Assembly (NCBI RefSeq): GCF_041435495.1
Contig: NZ_CP108644.1
Coordinates: 3,519,501-3,583,500 of the forward strand
Source of the DNA: Streptomyces sp. NBC_01116
GTDB taxonomy: Bacteria > Actinomycetota > Actinomycetes > Streptomycetales > Streptomycetaceae
Reading direction: 5' to 3'
Length of the DNA stretch: 64,000 nucleotides
Part shown: positions 49,024-58,259 of the stretch, in pieces
How positions within the stretch are numbered: position 1 is the stretch's first letter
Layout: each line of letters begins with the position of its first letter
Program-made: the position numbers and the translations under genes
The notes under the pieces: model-generated
Told to the model about the DNA's origin: nothing
Seen by the model: only the letters and a program-made list of their open reading frames with translations
Databases searched by the model: none

Positions 49024-50610
49024 TCAGTCCTGGACCACCAGGGCCGGGGTCTCCTTCGTCAGGATCTCGCCCCGGAAGAACGCCGGGCTGCGGCGCTCCA
49101 TCGCGACCATCAGCACCACGCCGAGGAGCAGCAGCCCCACCCCGATGACGAACACCGATCCGACGCCGAACACCGAGGACCCGGAGCCGTACGCCGGGTC
49201 CCACATGTCGTAGAGGGTCTTGGCGAAGACGGCGGCGAGCAGGGTGCCGCCGAGCAGCGGGAAGAGGCCCTTGAAGACCAGGTCCCGGGCGGAGCGGGTC
49301 AGTTCGGCGCGGAAGTACCAGGCGCAGGCGAAGGCGGTCAGCGCGTAGTAGAAGCAGATCATGAGGCCGAGCGCGTAGATGGTGTCGACCAGGACGTGCT
49401 CGCTGACCAGGGTCATCACGGTGTAGAAGACGCCGGTGCCGATGCCCGCCGTGACCGTCGCCCGGCCGGGGGTCTTGAACCGGGGGTGGACCTTGGCGTA
49501 CGAGGCCGGCATCGCCTCGTACGCGGACATCGCGAGGACCGTGCGGGCGACCGGGATGAACGTGGTCTGGAGGCTGGCGGCGGCCGAGGCGAGGACCACG
49601 AGGAAGAGCAGGACGCCGAGGCCGGGGCCCATCACCGGTCCGGCGAGGGCGGCGAAGACGTTGTCGGAGGTGTCCGGGTTGGCGAGGCCGAGGCCGGAGG
49701 TGCCGGAGCCGACCGCCATCTGCGCGGCGATGCCGGTGGCGAGGTAGGAGCCGACCAGGACGACCATCGCGATGAGGGCCGCGCGGCCGGGGGTCTTCTC
49801 GCTGCCGGTGGTCTCCTCGTTGGCGGTCAGGCAGGCGTCCCAGCCCCAGAACATGAAGATCGAGAGGGACAGCCCGGCGGTGAAGGCCGCGAAGGACTGG
49901 ACGGCGAAGGGGTTCAGCCAGGACCAGGAGAAGTCGAGCGAGGAGGCGAACTCCGGTCCGCCGCCGCCCGCCTTGCTCAGGGCCATCGTCACGAACACCG
50001 CGAGGACGACCAACTGGAGCCCGACCAGGGCGTACTGGATGCCCTTGGTGGCGGTCATGCCCCGGTAGCTGATGGCGGTGGCGACGGCGATGAGGACCAG
50101 GCAGGTGAGGATGTGGACCGGCTTGCTGTCGTCCAGGGCGGCGACCGACGCGCTGCCGGTGATCTCCCCCGCGAGCAGCCAGAAGTACGAGGTGGCGACG
50201 CCCGCCAGGTTCGACAGCACGATGATCGTCGCGATCACCAGGCCCCAGCCGCACATCCAGCCGACGCGCGGGCCGAACGCCTTCACCGTCCAGGTGAAGG
50301 AGGTGCCGCAGTCCGGCATCGCCCGGTTCAGTTCGCGGTAGGCGAAGGCCACGAGCAGCATCGGCAGGAACCCGGCCAGGAAGACGGCGGGCATCTGCAC
50401 GCCGACCTCTCCGGCGGTGGAGCCGAGGGTGGAGGTCAGGCAGTAGACGGGGGCGACGGTCGAGACGCCGATGACGGCGCTGCCCAGGAGGCCGACGGAG
50501 TTTCCGCCGAGCCCCTTGCCCCGTACGCCACCGCGGCCGTCACCACCGTCGGCCGGGGCGCTTCCCCGTACCGTGTCTCCGGCCCGTGGCCGCGCGTCCA
50601 GCTGACTCAT
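49024..50610 (-). CDS. APC-family amino acid permease
   Basis: The 528-residue protein has an N-terminal soluble tail, then about 12 hydrophobic segments; GLLGSAVIGVSTVAPVYCLT, FLPMLLVAFAYRELNRAMPD and GTSFTWTVKAFGPRVGWMCG are typical of the APC superfamily. ATG 50610 was chosen, without a good ribosome binding site. A 9-6-9 inverted repeat lies in the leader. It imports amino acids or polyamines with protons; the substrate is unknown. Confidence 0.88.
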   Translation of the reverse strand: MSQLDARPRAGDTVRGSAPADGGDGRGGVRGKGLGGNSVGLLGSAVIGVSTVAPVYCLTSTLGSTAGEVGVQMPAVFLAGFLPMLLVAFAYRELNRAMPDCGTSFTWTVKAFGPRVGWMCGWGLVIATIIVLSNLAGVATSYFWLLAGEITGSASVAALDDSKPVHILTCLVLIAVATAISYRGMTATKGIQYALVGLQLVVLAVFVTMALSKAGGGGPEFASSLDFSWSWLNPFAVQSFAAFTAGLSLSIFMFWGWDACLTANEETTGSEKTPGRAALIAMVVLVGSYLATGIAAQMAVGSGTSGLGLANPDTSDNVFAALAGPVMGPGLGVLLFLVVLASAAASLQTTFIPVARTVLAMSAYEAMPASYAKVHPRFKTPGRATVTAGIGTGVFYTVMTLVSEHVLVDTIYALGLMICFYYALTAFACAWYFRAELTRSARDLVFKGLFPLLGGTLLAAVFAKTLYDMWDPAYGSGSSVFGVGSVFVIGVGLLLLGVVLMVAMERRSPAFFRGEILTKETPALVVQD

Positions 50611-50647
50611 GAAGAGGACGCTATGCGCTGCGATATCCACATCCGGA

Positions 50648-50671
50648 GGGTGAGACTCCCACGTCTCACCC
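50648..50671. promoter_or_regulatory. inverted repeat in the leader of the permease gene
   Basis: GGGTGAGAC and GTCTCACCC, separated by six bases, lie 38-61 bp before the permease start. The symmetry and position suit a GntR- or TetR-type operator. The rest of the 227-bp intergenic region is comparatively A+T-rich. Confidence 0.45.
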
Positions 50672-50837
50672 TTGGATACATCAACCAACTCCCCAGGAAC
50701 GCCTCATCAATTCAAGGTCACATTCGCGTGAAGCCTTGCAATGCATGCCACTCGGCCGAGCGTGGCGACGTACGGTAATCGCAGCACTGTCCGTTTTGTG
50801 CTGATTCAAAATTTTCCCGCACCCCGTGGAGACGCCC

Positions 50838-52304
50838 TCAGCCGGGCCAGACGATCGCCTGCGTCTCGCTGTAGGCGTGCAGGGCGTACGAGCCCACGTC
50901 CCGCCCCACCCCGCTCCTCTTGAACCCCCCGAACGGGGCCTCCATGTTCCGCCCGACCGTGTTGACGCCGACCCCGCCCGCGCGGAGCCGGCGGGCGATC
51001 CTGAAGGCGCGGGCCACGTCGCCGGACCACACGTAGTCGATGAGGCCGTAGTCGCTGTCGTTGGCCAGCGCGACGGCCTCCTCCTCGTCGTCGACGGGGA
51101 CGACCACGACGACCGGCCCGAAGATCTCCTCGCGGACCACCCGCATGTCCGGGGTGCAGTCGGCCAGCAGCGTGGGCGCCACGTAGAAGCCCCGGCCCGG
51201 GTGGCCCGGCCGGACGCCGCCCGTGACGACCCGCGCGCCCTCCTTCCGGCCCAGCTCCACGTACGCCTCGACGCGGTCGCGGTGGGCCGCGGAGATGACC
51301 GGGCCGACGACGGTGGCCCGGTCGCGGGGGTCGCCGACGGTGAGCCCGTTCGCGTACGCGGTGAGCGCGGCGATCAGCTCGTCCTGCCGGGACCGGTGGA
51401 CCAGGACGCGGGTCGGAGCCGTACAGATCTGTCCGCTGTAGAAGGAGAACGTCGTGCCGATGCCCGCGACCGCGGAGTCCAGATCGGCGTCGTCGAGGAC
51501 GAGCGCCGCCCCCTTGCCGCCCAGCTCCATCAGCTGCCGCTTCATCCCGCGCCCGCACACCTCCGCGATGCGCTGCCCCACGGCGGTGGACCCGGTGAAG
51601 CTGACCATGTCGACGTCGGGTGAGTCGACGGAGGCCTCCCCCGCCTCCGCGCCCGAGCCGGTGACGACGTTCACCACCCCCGGCGGAACGCCCGCCTCCG
51701 CGAGGGCGGCGGCCATCCGGTAGACGGAGAGCGGGTCCTGCGGGGCGGGCTTCACCACGACCGTGTTGCCCATGGCGAGCGCCGGTGCGATCTTGCCCGC
51801 CGGGTTGGCCCAGGGGTTGTTGTACGAGGTGATGCAGGTGACCACGCCGACCGGCTGGCGGACGGCCAGCGCCCCGAAGACCCCGGCCCGCCCCATCGGC
51901 CCGGCCTCGTTGATCTGGGGTGCGACGGCCTCCTCGACGGGCTCCAGGGCCCCGCGCGCGTACCGCCGGAAGCGCGCGATGCCCACCCCCACCTGCATGG
52001 ACCGGGCGGTGGCGGCGGTGGCGCCGCTCTCCGCCCGCGCGACCTCGGCGTGGGCGAGGAAGTCCCGCCGCACGATGTCGGCGGCCCGGTCGAGGATCGC
52101 GGCACGCTCCTCGGGCCGGGTCCGCGACCAGGCCGGGAAGGCCGCCTTGGCCGCCGCGGCCGCCTCGTGCACCTGGGCGCGGGTCGCCTCGGGGGCGAGG
52201 CCGACGACCTCCTCGGTGGCGGGGTCGACCACCTCGTAGTGCCCGCCGTCGGGCTCGGTCCACTCGCCGTCGATGAAGAGCCTGCCGGGGCTGCTGTCGC
52301 TCAC
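50838..52304 (-). CDS. aldehyde dehydrogenase
   Basis: The 488-residue enzyme begins at GTG 52304, overlapping the stop of the amidohydrolase gene. The NAD-binding and catalytic motifs are complete: TSYNNPWANPAGKIAPALAM, VSFTGSTAVGQRIAE, MELGGKGAALVLDDADLD with the general-base Glu, and FYSGQICTAPTRVLV with the nucleophilic Cys, then EEIFGPVVVVVPV. It oxidises an aldehyde, presumably produced by the neighbouring catabolic enzymes, to the acid. Confidence 0.94.
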   Translation of the reverse strand: MSDSSPGRLFIDGEWTEPDGGHYEVVDPATEEVVGLAPEATRAQVHEAAAAAKAAFPAWSRTRPEERAAILDRAADIVRRDFLAHAEVARAESGATAATARSMQVGVGIARFRRYARGALEPVEEAVAPQINEAGPMGRAGVFGALAVRQPVGVVTCITSYNNPWANPAGKIAPALAMGNTVVVKPAPQDPLSVYRMAAALAEAGVPPGVVNVVTGSGAEAGEASVDSPDVDMVSFTGSTAVGQRIAEVCGRGMKRQLMELGGKGAALVLDDADLDSAVAGIGTTFSFYSGQICTAPTRVLVHRSRQDELIAALTAYANGLTVGDPRDRATVVGPVISAAHRDRVEAYVELGRKEGARVVTGGVRPGHPGRGFYVAPTLLADCTPDMRVVREEIFGPVVVVVPVDDEEEAVALANDSDYGLIDYVWSGDVARAFRIARRLRAGGVGVNTVGRNMEAPFGGFKRSGVGRDVGSYALHAYSETQAIVWPG

Positions 52305-54040
52305 GCCGTACTCACCGTCCGGGTGTCGCGGCCCGAGCGCAGCACCGTCCCCGGCACCGCGCCCGTCACCTTGTCGTCGCGCAGGGTCTCGACCCCGTTG
52401 ACGCGTACGGAGACGATCCCGATGGCCTTGGAGTCCAGGCGCGGGCTGTCCCCGGGCAGGTCGTGGACGAGGGTGGCGGGACCGGCGTCGATCCGCTCGG
52501 GGTCGAAGAGGACCAGGTCGGCGTGGAAGCCCTCCTCGATCCGCCCGCGTTCGCGCAGCCCGAAGAGGCGGGCCGGGTCGTCGGTGAGCATCTTGACGGC
52601 GGCGGTCAGCGGGACGAGCCTGCGCCCGCGCAGACAGTCGCCGAGGAAGCGCGTGGTGTACGGGGCCCCGCACATCCGGTCCAGGTGGGCGCCCGCGTCG
52701 GAGCCGCCGAGCATGACGTCCTCGTGCTCCCAGGTCCGCTGCCGCAGCGCCCAGGAGTCCGGGTCGTTGTCGGCGGGCATCGGCCACAGGACCGTACGCA
52801 GGTCGTCGGCGGCGCAGATCTCGACCAGGCAGTGGAAGGCGTCCTGGCCGCGCTCGGCGGCGATGTCGTCCACGACCCGCCCGCCGAGCCCCTCGTTCGC
52901 GGCGCTGTAGGTGTCCCCGATGACGTACCGGCCGAAGTTCGCGAGCCGCCGGAAGACCCCGGCCTCCTTGCTGTCAGCGCGGCGCAGCATCTCGGCGCGG
53001 GTGCCGGCGTCCCGAAGGCGTTCGATGCGCTCGGGGACGGGAAGCGCGAGGATCTCACCCCAGCCGGGGATGAGGTTGAGGGCGCAGAACGTGCCGAGCG
53101 ACATGTTCATGGGCGTCAGGATCGGCATGGTGAGGGCCACGATCCGCCCGCCGGCGCGGCGGGCCCGCTCGCTCGGGATCAACTGGCGCGGTACGCGCTC
53201 GGGGACGGCGGCGTCGATGGTGAGGACGTTCCAGTTGAGCGGCCGTCCGGCGGCGGCGGTCATGTCGACGAGGAGGTCGATCTCCTCGTCGGAGAACTGG
53301 TCCAGACACCCGGCGACGATCGCCTCCAGCTGCGTCCCCTCGTGCTCGCCGACCGCGCGGGACAGGGCGAGCAGCTCCTCGGGCCGGGCGTGCCGGGAGG
53401 CGACGGGCTCGCCGTCACCGTCGGAGTGGGTGGAGGACTGGGTGGTGGAGAGTCCCCAGGCCCCGGCGTCCATCGCGTCGTGGAAGAGGGCGAGCATGGC
53501 GTCCAGCTGCGCGGGGGTGGGCTGCCCGCCGACCGCGTCCGCGCCCATGACGTGCCGGCGCAGGGCGCAGTGCCCGACCATGAACCCGGCGTTGACGGCG
53601 ATGCGGCCTTCCAGGGCGTCGAGGTACTCGCGGAAGGTGGACCAGCTCCAGTCGACGCCTTCCTCCAGCGCGGCGAGCGCCATGCCCTCCACCCGCGACA
53701 TCATCCGCCGGGTGTAGTCGGCGTCCTCGGGCCGGTCGGGGTGGAGCGGGGCGAGGGTGAACCCGCAGTTGCCGCCCGCGACGGTGGTGACGCCGTGGTT
53801 CATGGAGGGGGTGGCGTAGGGGTCCCAGAAGAGCTGGGCGTCGTAGTGGGTGTGCGGGTCGACGAAACCGGGGGCGAGGACGAGCCCGTCGGCGTCCTCG
53901 CTGGTGACGGCCTCTTCGGTGATCGTCCCCGGCTCGGCGACGACGGCGATCCGGCCGTCGCGGATGCCGACGTCGGCGGTACGGGCGGGGCCGCCGGTGC
54001 CGTCCACGACGGTCGCGCGGCGGATGAGGTGGTCGAGCAT
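52301..54040 (-). CDS. amidohydrolase / N-acyl-D-amino-acid deacylase-family protein
   Basis: ATG 54040 follows GAAGGGA. The 579-residue protein begins with LDHLIRRATVVDGTGGPART and the metal motif LVLAPGFVDPHTHYDAQLFW (HxH), continues with MNHGVTTVAGGNCGFTLAPL, FMVGHCALRRHVMG and GGSDAGAHLDRMCG, as in D-aminoacylase-type amidohydrolases. Members cleave C-N bonds in N-acyl amino acids or cyclic amides. It is translationally coupled to the ALDH gene. The family is broad, so the substrate is open. Confidence 0.87.
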   Translation of the reverse strand: MLDHLIRRATVVDGTGGPARTADVGIRDGRIAVVAEPGTITEEAVTSEDADGLVLAPGFVDPHTHYDAQLFWDPYATPSMNHGVTTVAGGNCGFTLAPLHPDRPEDADYTRRMMSRVEGMALAALEEGVDWSWSTFREYLDALEGRIAVNAGFMVGHCALRRHVMGADAVGGQPTPAQLDAMLALFHDAMDAGAWGLSTTQSSTHSDGDGEPVASRHARPEELLALSRAVGEHEGTQLEAIVAGCLDQFSDEEIDLLVDMTAAAGRPLNWNVLTIDAAVPERVPRQLIPSERARRAGGRIVALTMPILTPMNMSLGTFCALNLIPGWGEILALPVPERIERLRDAGTRAEMLRRADSKEAGVFRRLANFGRYVIGDTYSAANEGLGGRVVDDIAAERGQDAFHCLVEICAADDLRTVLWPMPADNDPDSWALRQRTWEHEDVMLGGSDAGAHLDRMCGAPYTTRFLGDCLRGRRLVPLTAAVKMLTDDPARLFGLRERGRIEEGFHADLVLFDPERIDAGPATLVHDLPGDSPRLDSKAIGIVSVRVNGVETLRDDKVTGAVPGTVLRSGRDTRTVSTA

Positions 54041-54169
54041 GACGGTTCCCTTCTCGGGGTTCCTTCTCCGGCTCGGTGGGACAGCCGGGGCGCGCACGCT
54101 TCTGGCCGCGGTACGCACCCCGGCTCATCAGGGCGACGGTCCGGGAAGACGCCGCCCGGCTTTTCCGCG

Positions 54170-54256
54170 GGGGCTCCGCCCCACACCCCCGCTCCTCGGG
54201 CGAGTCCTTCCAGCCCCGCCGGCGTTTGAGGCGCGGGGTCCGGGGCGGCGCCCCGA
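54170..54256. repeat. Streptomyces-type intergenic G+C repeat
   Basis: A stretch containing CCCCGCCGGCGTTTGAGGCG, then GGGGTCCGGGGCGGCGCCCC, of a kind seen many times between genes in Streptomyces genomes, capable of forming hairpins. It separates the amidohydrolase gene from the LLM gene and may end the LLM transcript. Confidence 0.55.
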
Positions 54257-54261
54257 GAGGG

Positions 54262-55383
54262 TCAGCCCGCGGCCCGGAACCGCGAGGTCCGATGCACGGG
54301 ATCCGTGTCGATCTGCGGGATCACGTGCTCCCCGATCAACCGGATCGTGTTCATCGTGTCCTCGGGACTGATCCCGACCGGCAGCCCGAAGCTCAACTGG
54401 TCCGCCCCCGCCCGATCCCACCGCCGGCACTGCTTCAGCACCTCGTCGGGATCCCCGCAGATCATCAGCTCCTCCGCGATGAGCAGCTCGACAATCTCCT
54501 CGGTGTACTCCGGCAGCAGCTGCGGCCACTCCGGGATCCCCTCCGGCCGGGGGAACGTGTCGTGGTAGCGGAACAGCAGCGACTGGAGGTAGTTGAGCCC
54601 GCCGCCGACCGCGATCTCCACGGCCTTGGCATGCGTCTCGGCGCAGATCGCGGTGGACGTCACCATCACGTTGTCGTTGACGAACGCGCCCACCGGCTCG
54701 GCGTCCTTGACCGCGTTCTTGTAGGACTCGACGACCCACTCCATGTCGGAGACCTTCTGCACGCTGAAGCCCAGCACCCCGAGCCCCTTCTTCCCCGCCA
54801 TGGCGTACGAGGACGGCGACCCGGCCGCGTACCACATGGCCGGGTGGGACTTCCCGTACGGCTTGGGCAGGATCTTGCGCGGCGGCAGGGACCAGTGCTT
54901 GCCCTGGAAGCCGACGTACTCGTCCTGGAGCCACATCTTGGGGAACTCGGCGATCGTCTCCTCCCACAGCTCCTTCGTGTGGTTCATGTCGGTGATGCCC
55001 GGCATGAACCCGAGGATCTCGTGGCTGCCGGCCCCGCGCCCGGTGCCGAACTCGAAGCGCCCCTCGGAGAGGTGGTCGAGCATCGCGACCTTCTCGGCGA
55101 CCTTCACCGGGTGGTTGACGGGCGCGAGCGGGTTGAAGATGCCGGAGCCGAGGTGGATGCGCTCGGTGGCGTGCGCGAGATAGCCGAGGTAGACGTCGTT
55201 GGCGGAGAGGTGCGAGTACTCCTCCAGGAAGTGGTGCTCGGAGGCCCAGGCGTACTTGAAGCCGGACTTGTCCGCCTGGATGACGTACTCGGTCTCCTCG
55301 ATCAGCGCCTTGTGCTCTGCCTCGGGGTCCGCCTTGGCACGCGCGGCGGGCACGTACCCCTGAACAAAGAGCCCGAATTCCAC
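54262..55383 (-). CDS. LLM-class flavin/F420-dependent oxidoreductase
   Basis: The 373-residue protein (GTG 55383) has luciferase-like features: MEFGLFVQGYVPAARAKADP, FKYAWASEHHFLEEYSHLSA with the conserved EHH, LDHLSEGRFEFGTGRGAGSH and HPAMWYAAGSPSSYAMAGKK. This matches the bacterial luciferase-type monooxygenase family (longer than the F420-dependent TIGR03619 group). Two copies of the CTGACG-type operator lie upstream. It begins the downstream half of a catabolic run with the amidohydrolase and ALDH. Confidence 0.9.
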   Translation of the reverse strand: MEFGLFVQGYVPAARAKADPEAEHKALIEETEYVIQADKSGFKYAWASEHHFLEEYSHLSANDVYLGYLAHATERIHLGSGIFNPLAPVNHPVKVAEKVAMLDHLSEGRFEFGTGRGAGSHEILGFMPGITDMNHTKELWEETIAEFPKMWLQDEYVGFQGKHWSLPPRKILPKPYGKSHPAMWYAAGSPSSYAMAGKKGLGVLGFSVQKVSDMEWVVESYKNAVKDAEPVGAFVNDNVMVTSTAICAETHAKAVEIAVGGGLNYLQSLLFRYHDTFPRPEGIPEWPQLLPEYTEEIVELLIAEELMICGDPDEVLKQCRRWDRAGADQLSFGLPVGISPEDTMNTIRLIGEHVIPQIDTDPVHRTSRFRAAG

Positions 55384-55407
55384 GGAGGTTCACCGTCCTC
55401 AAGTTTT

Positions 55408-55424
55408 TCTGACGCACCGTCAGA
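55408..55424. promoter_or_regulatory. TetR-type operator (site 2)
   Basis: TCTGACGCACCGTCAGA, a 7-3-7 palindrome 25 bp upstream of the LLM start, matches the site before the 20.7-kb SDR. Confidence 0.7.
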
Positions 55425-55469
55425 TTGTGATGCTGCCGACTGTTCCACCGCCACCGCGACCCGTCAATA

Positions 55470-55486
55470 CCTGACGCCTCGTCAGG
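55470..55486. promoter_or_regulatory. TetR-type operator (site 3)
   Basis: CCTGACGCCTCGTCAGG, a second 7-3-7 palindrome whose centre is 62 bp from that of site 2, just after the SDR stop. Confidence 0.65.
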
Positions 55487-55493
55487 ACGGCCG

Positions 55494-56291
55494 TCAGAAC
55501 GGGCTGACCCCCGCCAGCCATCCCCCGTCCACGACGAACGGCTGCCCGGTGATGTACGAGGAGTCAGGGCCGGACAGGAACAGGACCAGCGCGGCGACCT
55601 CCTCGGGCCTGCCGATCCGACCCATCGGCACGAGCTTGCGGTAGTACGCGTCCAGGGCCGCGCCGGACGTCGACAGTTCGGCGTCCGGGTCCAGCAGGGC
55701 CGGGTTGGTCATCGCGGTGTCGACGGCCCCCGGGCAGACGGCGTTGACCCGGATGCCCTTCCCCGCCAGCTCCATGGCGGCGACCCTGGTGAGCCCCACC
55801 ACCGCGTGCTTGGTCGCGGCATACGCGCCGACCAGCGGCATGCCGGTGAGACCGGTGTACGAGGACGTGTTGACGATCGTCCCGCCGCCCGCGGCCTCGA
55901 TCTCGGGCGCGACGGCGCGCATCCCGAGGAACGCACCCGTCATATTGACCCGCACCACCTGCTCGAACTCGGCCAGCGGGGTGTTGACCAGCTCGTTGAA
56001 GCGCAGGATGCCCGCGTTGTTGACGAGCCCGTCGATCTTCCCGAAGGCGTCCTTGGCCACGGCGACGGCGGCGGCCCAGTCCTCCTCGCTCCCGACGTCC
56101 AGCCGTACGAACCGGGCGGCGCCCTTGCCGTACTCCTCCCCCAACTCCTGTACCAGCGCCTCCCCCTGCTCGACCAGCACATCGGCGACGACGACCCGCG
56201 CGCCCTCGGCCGCGAAGAGCCGCGCCTCGTGCTCGCCCTGCCCGCGCGCCGCCCCGGTGACCAGGACGACCCGCCCGTCCAGCTTGCCCAT
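55494..56291 (-). CDS. SDR-family oxidoreductase
   Basis: ATG 56291 follows AAGGAG. The 265-residue enzyme has a complete classical SDR set: VVLVTGAARGQGEHEARLFA, DGLVNNAGILRFNEL, Ser in IVNTSSYTGLTGMPLVGAY, YAATKHAVVG with Tyr and Lys, and IRVNAVCPGAVDTAMTNPAL. It is of the mycofactocin/cholesterol-type SDR size, but no mycofactocin signature insert was seen. Located 11 bp after the upstream LLM gene, it is co-transcribed with it. Confidence 0.92.
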   Translation of the reverse strand: MGKLDGRVVLVTGAARGQGEHEARLFAAEGARVVVADVLVEQGEALVQELGEEYGKGAARFVRLDVGSEEDWAAAVAVAKDAFGKIDGLVNNAGILRFNELVNTPLAEFEQVVRVNMTGAFLGMRAVAPEIEAAGGGTIVNTSSYTGLTGMPLVGAYAATKHAVVGLTRVAAMELAGKGIRVNAVCPGAVDTAMTNPALLDPDAELSTSGAALDAYYRKLVPMGRIGRPEEVAALVLFLSGPDSSYITGQPFVVDGGWLAGVSPF

Positions 56292-56302
56292 GTCCGTCTC
56301 CT

Positions 56303-57247
56303 TCACGTACCGAGGTGGGGGGCCACGTCCGCACCGAACGCCGCCATCTGATCGGTCAGTTCGTCCACGCTCCGGCTCCGGAAGCGCACCTGGATCTGGT
56401 GCACGCCGATCGCCGCGTACTCCCGCAGCGACTCCGCGAGGGCCTCCGGCCCGCCCGTGAGCGTCCGCCGCCCCACGGACCACCCGGGCTCACCGACGTA
56501 CAGCGGTTCGGTGATCGCGCCGATGACGATCGGCGCCCCGACGCCCGCCTCCGCCCGCAGGGCGTGCACCCGGGCGATCCGCTCGGGCAGCCGGTCCCGG
56601 GGATCGCCCTGCGGCAGCCACCCGTCCCCGCGCACGGCGGCCCGGCGGGTGGCGGCGGGCGAGGAGCCGCCCACCCAGATCGGCACCCGTTCCTGAACCG
56701 GCCGGGGCCGCTGCCCGAGCCCGCTGAACGAGAACCGCCGGCCCGCGAACTCCGGGTACTCCTCGGGCCCCAGCGCGGCCCGCAGCGCGTCGATCGACTC
56801 GTCGAGCACACCCCCGCGCCCGTCGAAGTCCGCCCCGACCGCCTCGAACTCCTCGCGTACGTGCCCGGCCCCGACACCGAGGATCAGCCGGCCGCCGCTG
56901 AGGTGGTCGAGGGTGGCGTACTGCTTGGCGGTGACGAGCGGGTGGCGCAGTCCGACGACGGCGACATGGCTCATCAGGAGGACGCGCTCGGTGACCCCGG
57001 CGAGAAAGGCGAGCGTGGCGACGGGGTCGTACCAGACGGTGCTCATGCCGTCCGCAAGCCGCCTCGGGATGGCGACGTGATCGCAGCCGGCGATGTAGGC
57101 GAAACCGCCGCGGTCGGCGGCGCGGGCTATGCGGACGAGATCGGCGGGGGTCGCCGCCGCCTCCCAGGGTTCCGCGTAGATGACGCTCTGCGACTGGACC
57201 GGCAGCTGCATCCCGTACGACAGCGGCCCGCTGGGCAGTATCGGCAC
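56303..57247 (-). CDS. LLM-class F420-dependent oxidoreductase
   Basis: GTG 57247 follows AAGGAGG. The 314-residue protein shows AYIAGCDHVAIPRRLADGMS, LLMSHVAVVGLRHPLVTAKQ, TLDHLSGGRLILGVGAGHVR and VPIWVGGSSPAATRRAAVRG, the usual pattern of F420-dependent LLM enzymes. It heads the SDR-LLM run and lies 63-80 bp downstream of a degenerate operator of the same type as sites 1-3. Substrate unknown. Confidence 0.9.
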   Translation of the reverse strand: MPILPSGPLSYGMQLPVQSQSVIYAEPWEAAATPADLVRIARAADRGGFAYIAGCDHVAIPRRLADGMSTVWYDPVATLAFLAGVTERVLLMSHVAVVGLRHPLVTAKQYATLDHLSGGRLILGVGAGHVREEFEAVGADFDGRGGVLDESIDALRAALGPEEYPEFAGRRFSFSGLGQRPRPVQERVPIWVGGSSPAATRRAAVRGDGWLPQGDPRDRLPERIARVHALRAEAGVGAPIVIGAITEPLYVGEPGWSVGRRTLTGGPEALAESLREYAAIGVHQIQVRFRSRSVDELTDQMAAFGADVAPHLGT

Positions 57248-57309
57248 GGCGGCCTCCTTCCCCTCCGGCCCGGGGCGGTCCGCCCCGGGTGACGGCCGCC
57301 ATCGTCATA

Positions 57310-57326
57310 CCTGACGGACCATCAGA
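57310..57326. promoter_or_regulatory. degenerate TetR-type operator (site 4)
   Basis: CCTGACGGACCATCAGA keeps the 7-3-7 spacing with two mismatches between arms, 63 bp upstream of the LLM gene at 57247. Confidence 0.5.
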
Positions 57327-57521
57327 CAAGGGGCGGGGCGCATCGGGGTGGACCGGCGGCGGGGACCGATGAGTTTCACGGCCGCCGGCGGTCAGGAGTG
57401 GTAGGCAGAACGGGTCGACCGACCGCGGCCGGCCCGGCCGACCCACGGATCACGACGGCTCACGACAGCCCACGGCCAACGGCCCTTGGCACGCACGATC
57501 GGCAGAGCGAGGAGAACCACC

Positions 57522-57926
57522 ATGACGGCTTCCACCGACGACAGCAGCGACACCACCGGCACCGAGGGCATCACGGGCCTCGGCGTCATCATCGGCAGCA
57601 CCGACTCCGCCGCCCTGATCGCCTGGTACCGCGCCGCACTGGAGCCCCTGGGCGCCCGCTGGGCGGAGCACCTCCTGATCGTCGGCCCCGGGGCGATCAT
57701 CGGATTCGACGAGCGGGACGACGTGGCGGACCAGGCCGCCGAACCGGGGCGACAGCTGATCAACCTCACCGTGCGCGACATCCGGGCGGCGGAGAAACAC
57801 CTCAACACGCTCGGGGTGACCTGGGTACGGCCGGTCGAGGACACCGGGGGCGGCTGGTTCTTCTCCACGATCGTGGACCCGGTGGGCAACTACCTCCAGC
57901 TCCTCCAGGGCCCGGGAACACCCTGA
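57522..57926 (+). CDS. VOC-family (glyoxalase/dioxygenase-fold) protein
   Basis: ATG 57522 follows GAGGAG. The 134-residue protein starts with a Thr/Asp-rich tail, then ITGLGVIIGSTDSAALIAWY, RAALEPLGARWAEHLLIVGP, LTVRDIRAAEKHLNTLGVTW and the C-terminal STIVDPVGNYLQLLQGP, the paired beta-alpha-beta-beta-beta modules of the vicinal-oxygen-chelate fold. The usual metal His/Glu set is incomplete, so a binding or resistance role is as likely as catalysis. Confidence 0.82.
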   Translation: MTASTDDSSDTTGTEGITGLGVIIGSTDSAALIAWYRAALEPLGARWAEHLLIVGPGAIIGFDERDDVADQAAEPGRQLINLTVRDIRAAEKHLNTLGVTWVRPVEDTGGGWFFSTIVDPVGNYLQLLQGPGTP

Positions 57927-57995
57927 ATCCCCTCCTCCGCACGGCTCGGACGGCTACGTTGGCGAAGCCGTCCGAGCAAGGGGACTCCAGCGAAC

Positions 57996-58259
57996 ATGCC
58001 GACCACGCCGAACACGCCGACCACGCCGTCGACGACGACCTTCCGTATCGGCGGAGACCTGACCGTGGGGCGGCTGGGGTTCGGTGCGATGCACCTGCCC
58101 ACCGAACGGCCCGAGGACCGCGAGGCGGCCACCGCCGTGGCCCGCCGGGCCGTCGAGCTGGGCATCACGCTGATCGACACGGCCCACATGTACGGGAACG
58201 GGGCCAACGAGGAGCTGCTGGCGGAGGCGCTCCACCCCTCACGGCGCTGGGTGCGGTAG
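57996..58259 (+). pseudogene. aldo/keto reductase, 5' fragment
   Basis: The 87-codon frame begins with a Thr/Pro-rich leader and then reads [40 protein letters not shown] and ELLAEALHP, the first beta-alpha units of an aldo/keto reductase with the catalytic Asp and Tyr (D-T-A-x-x-Y). Full members are about 280-330 residues. After LHP the sequence changes to SRRWVR and stops, and the following DNA belongs to a MOSC gene in the opposite orientation. It is a truncated remnant produced by a deletion. Confidence 0.85.
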
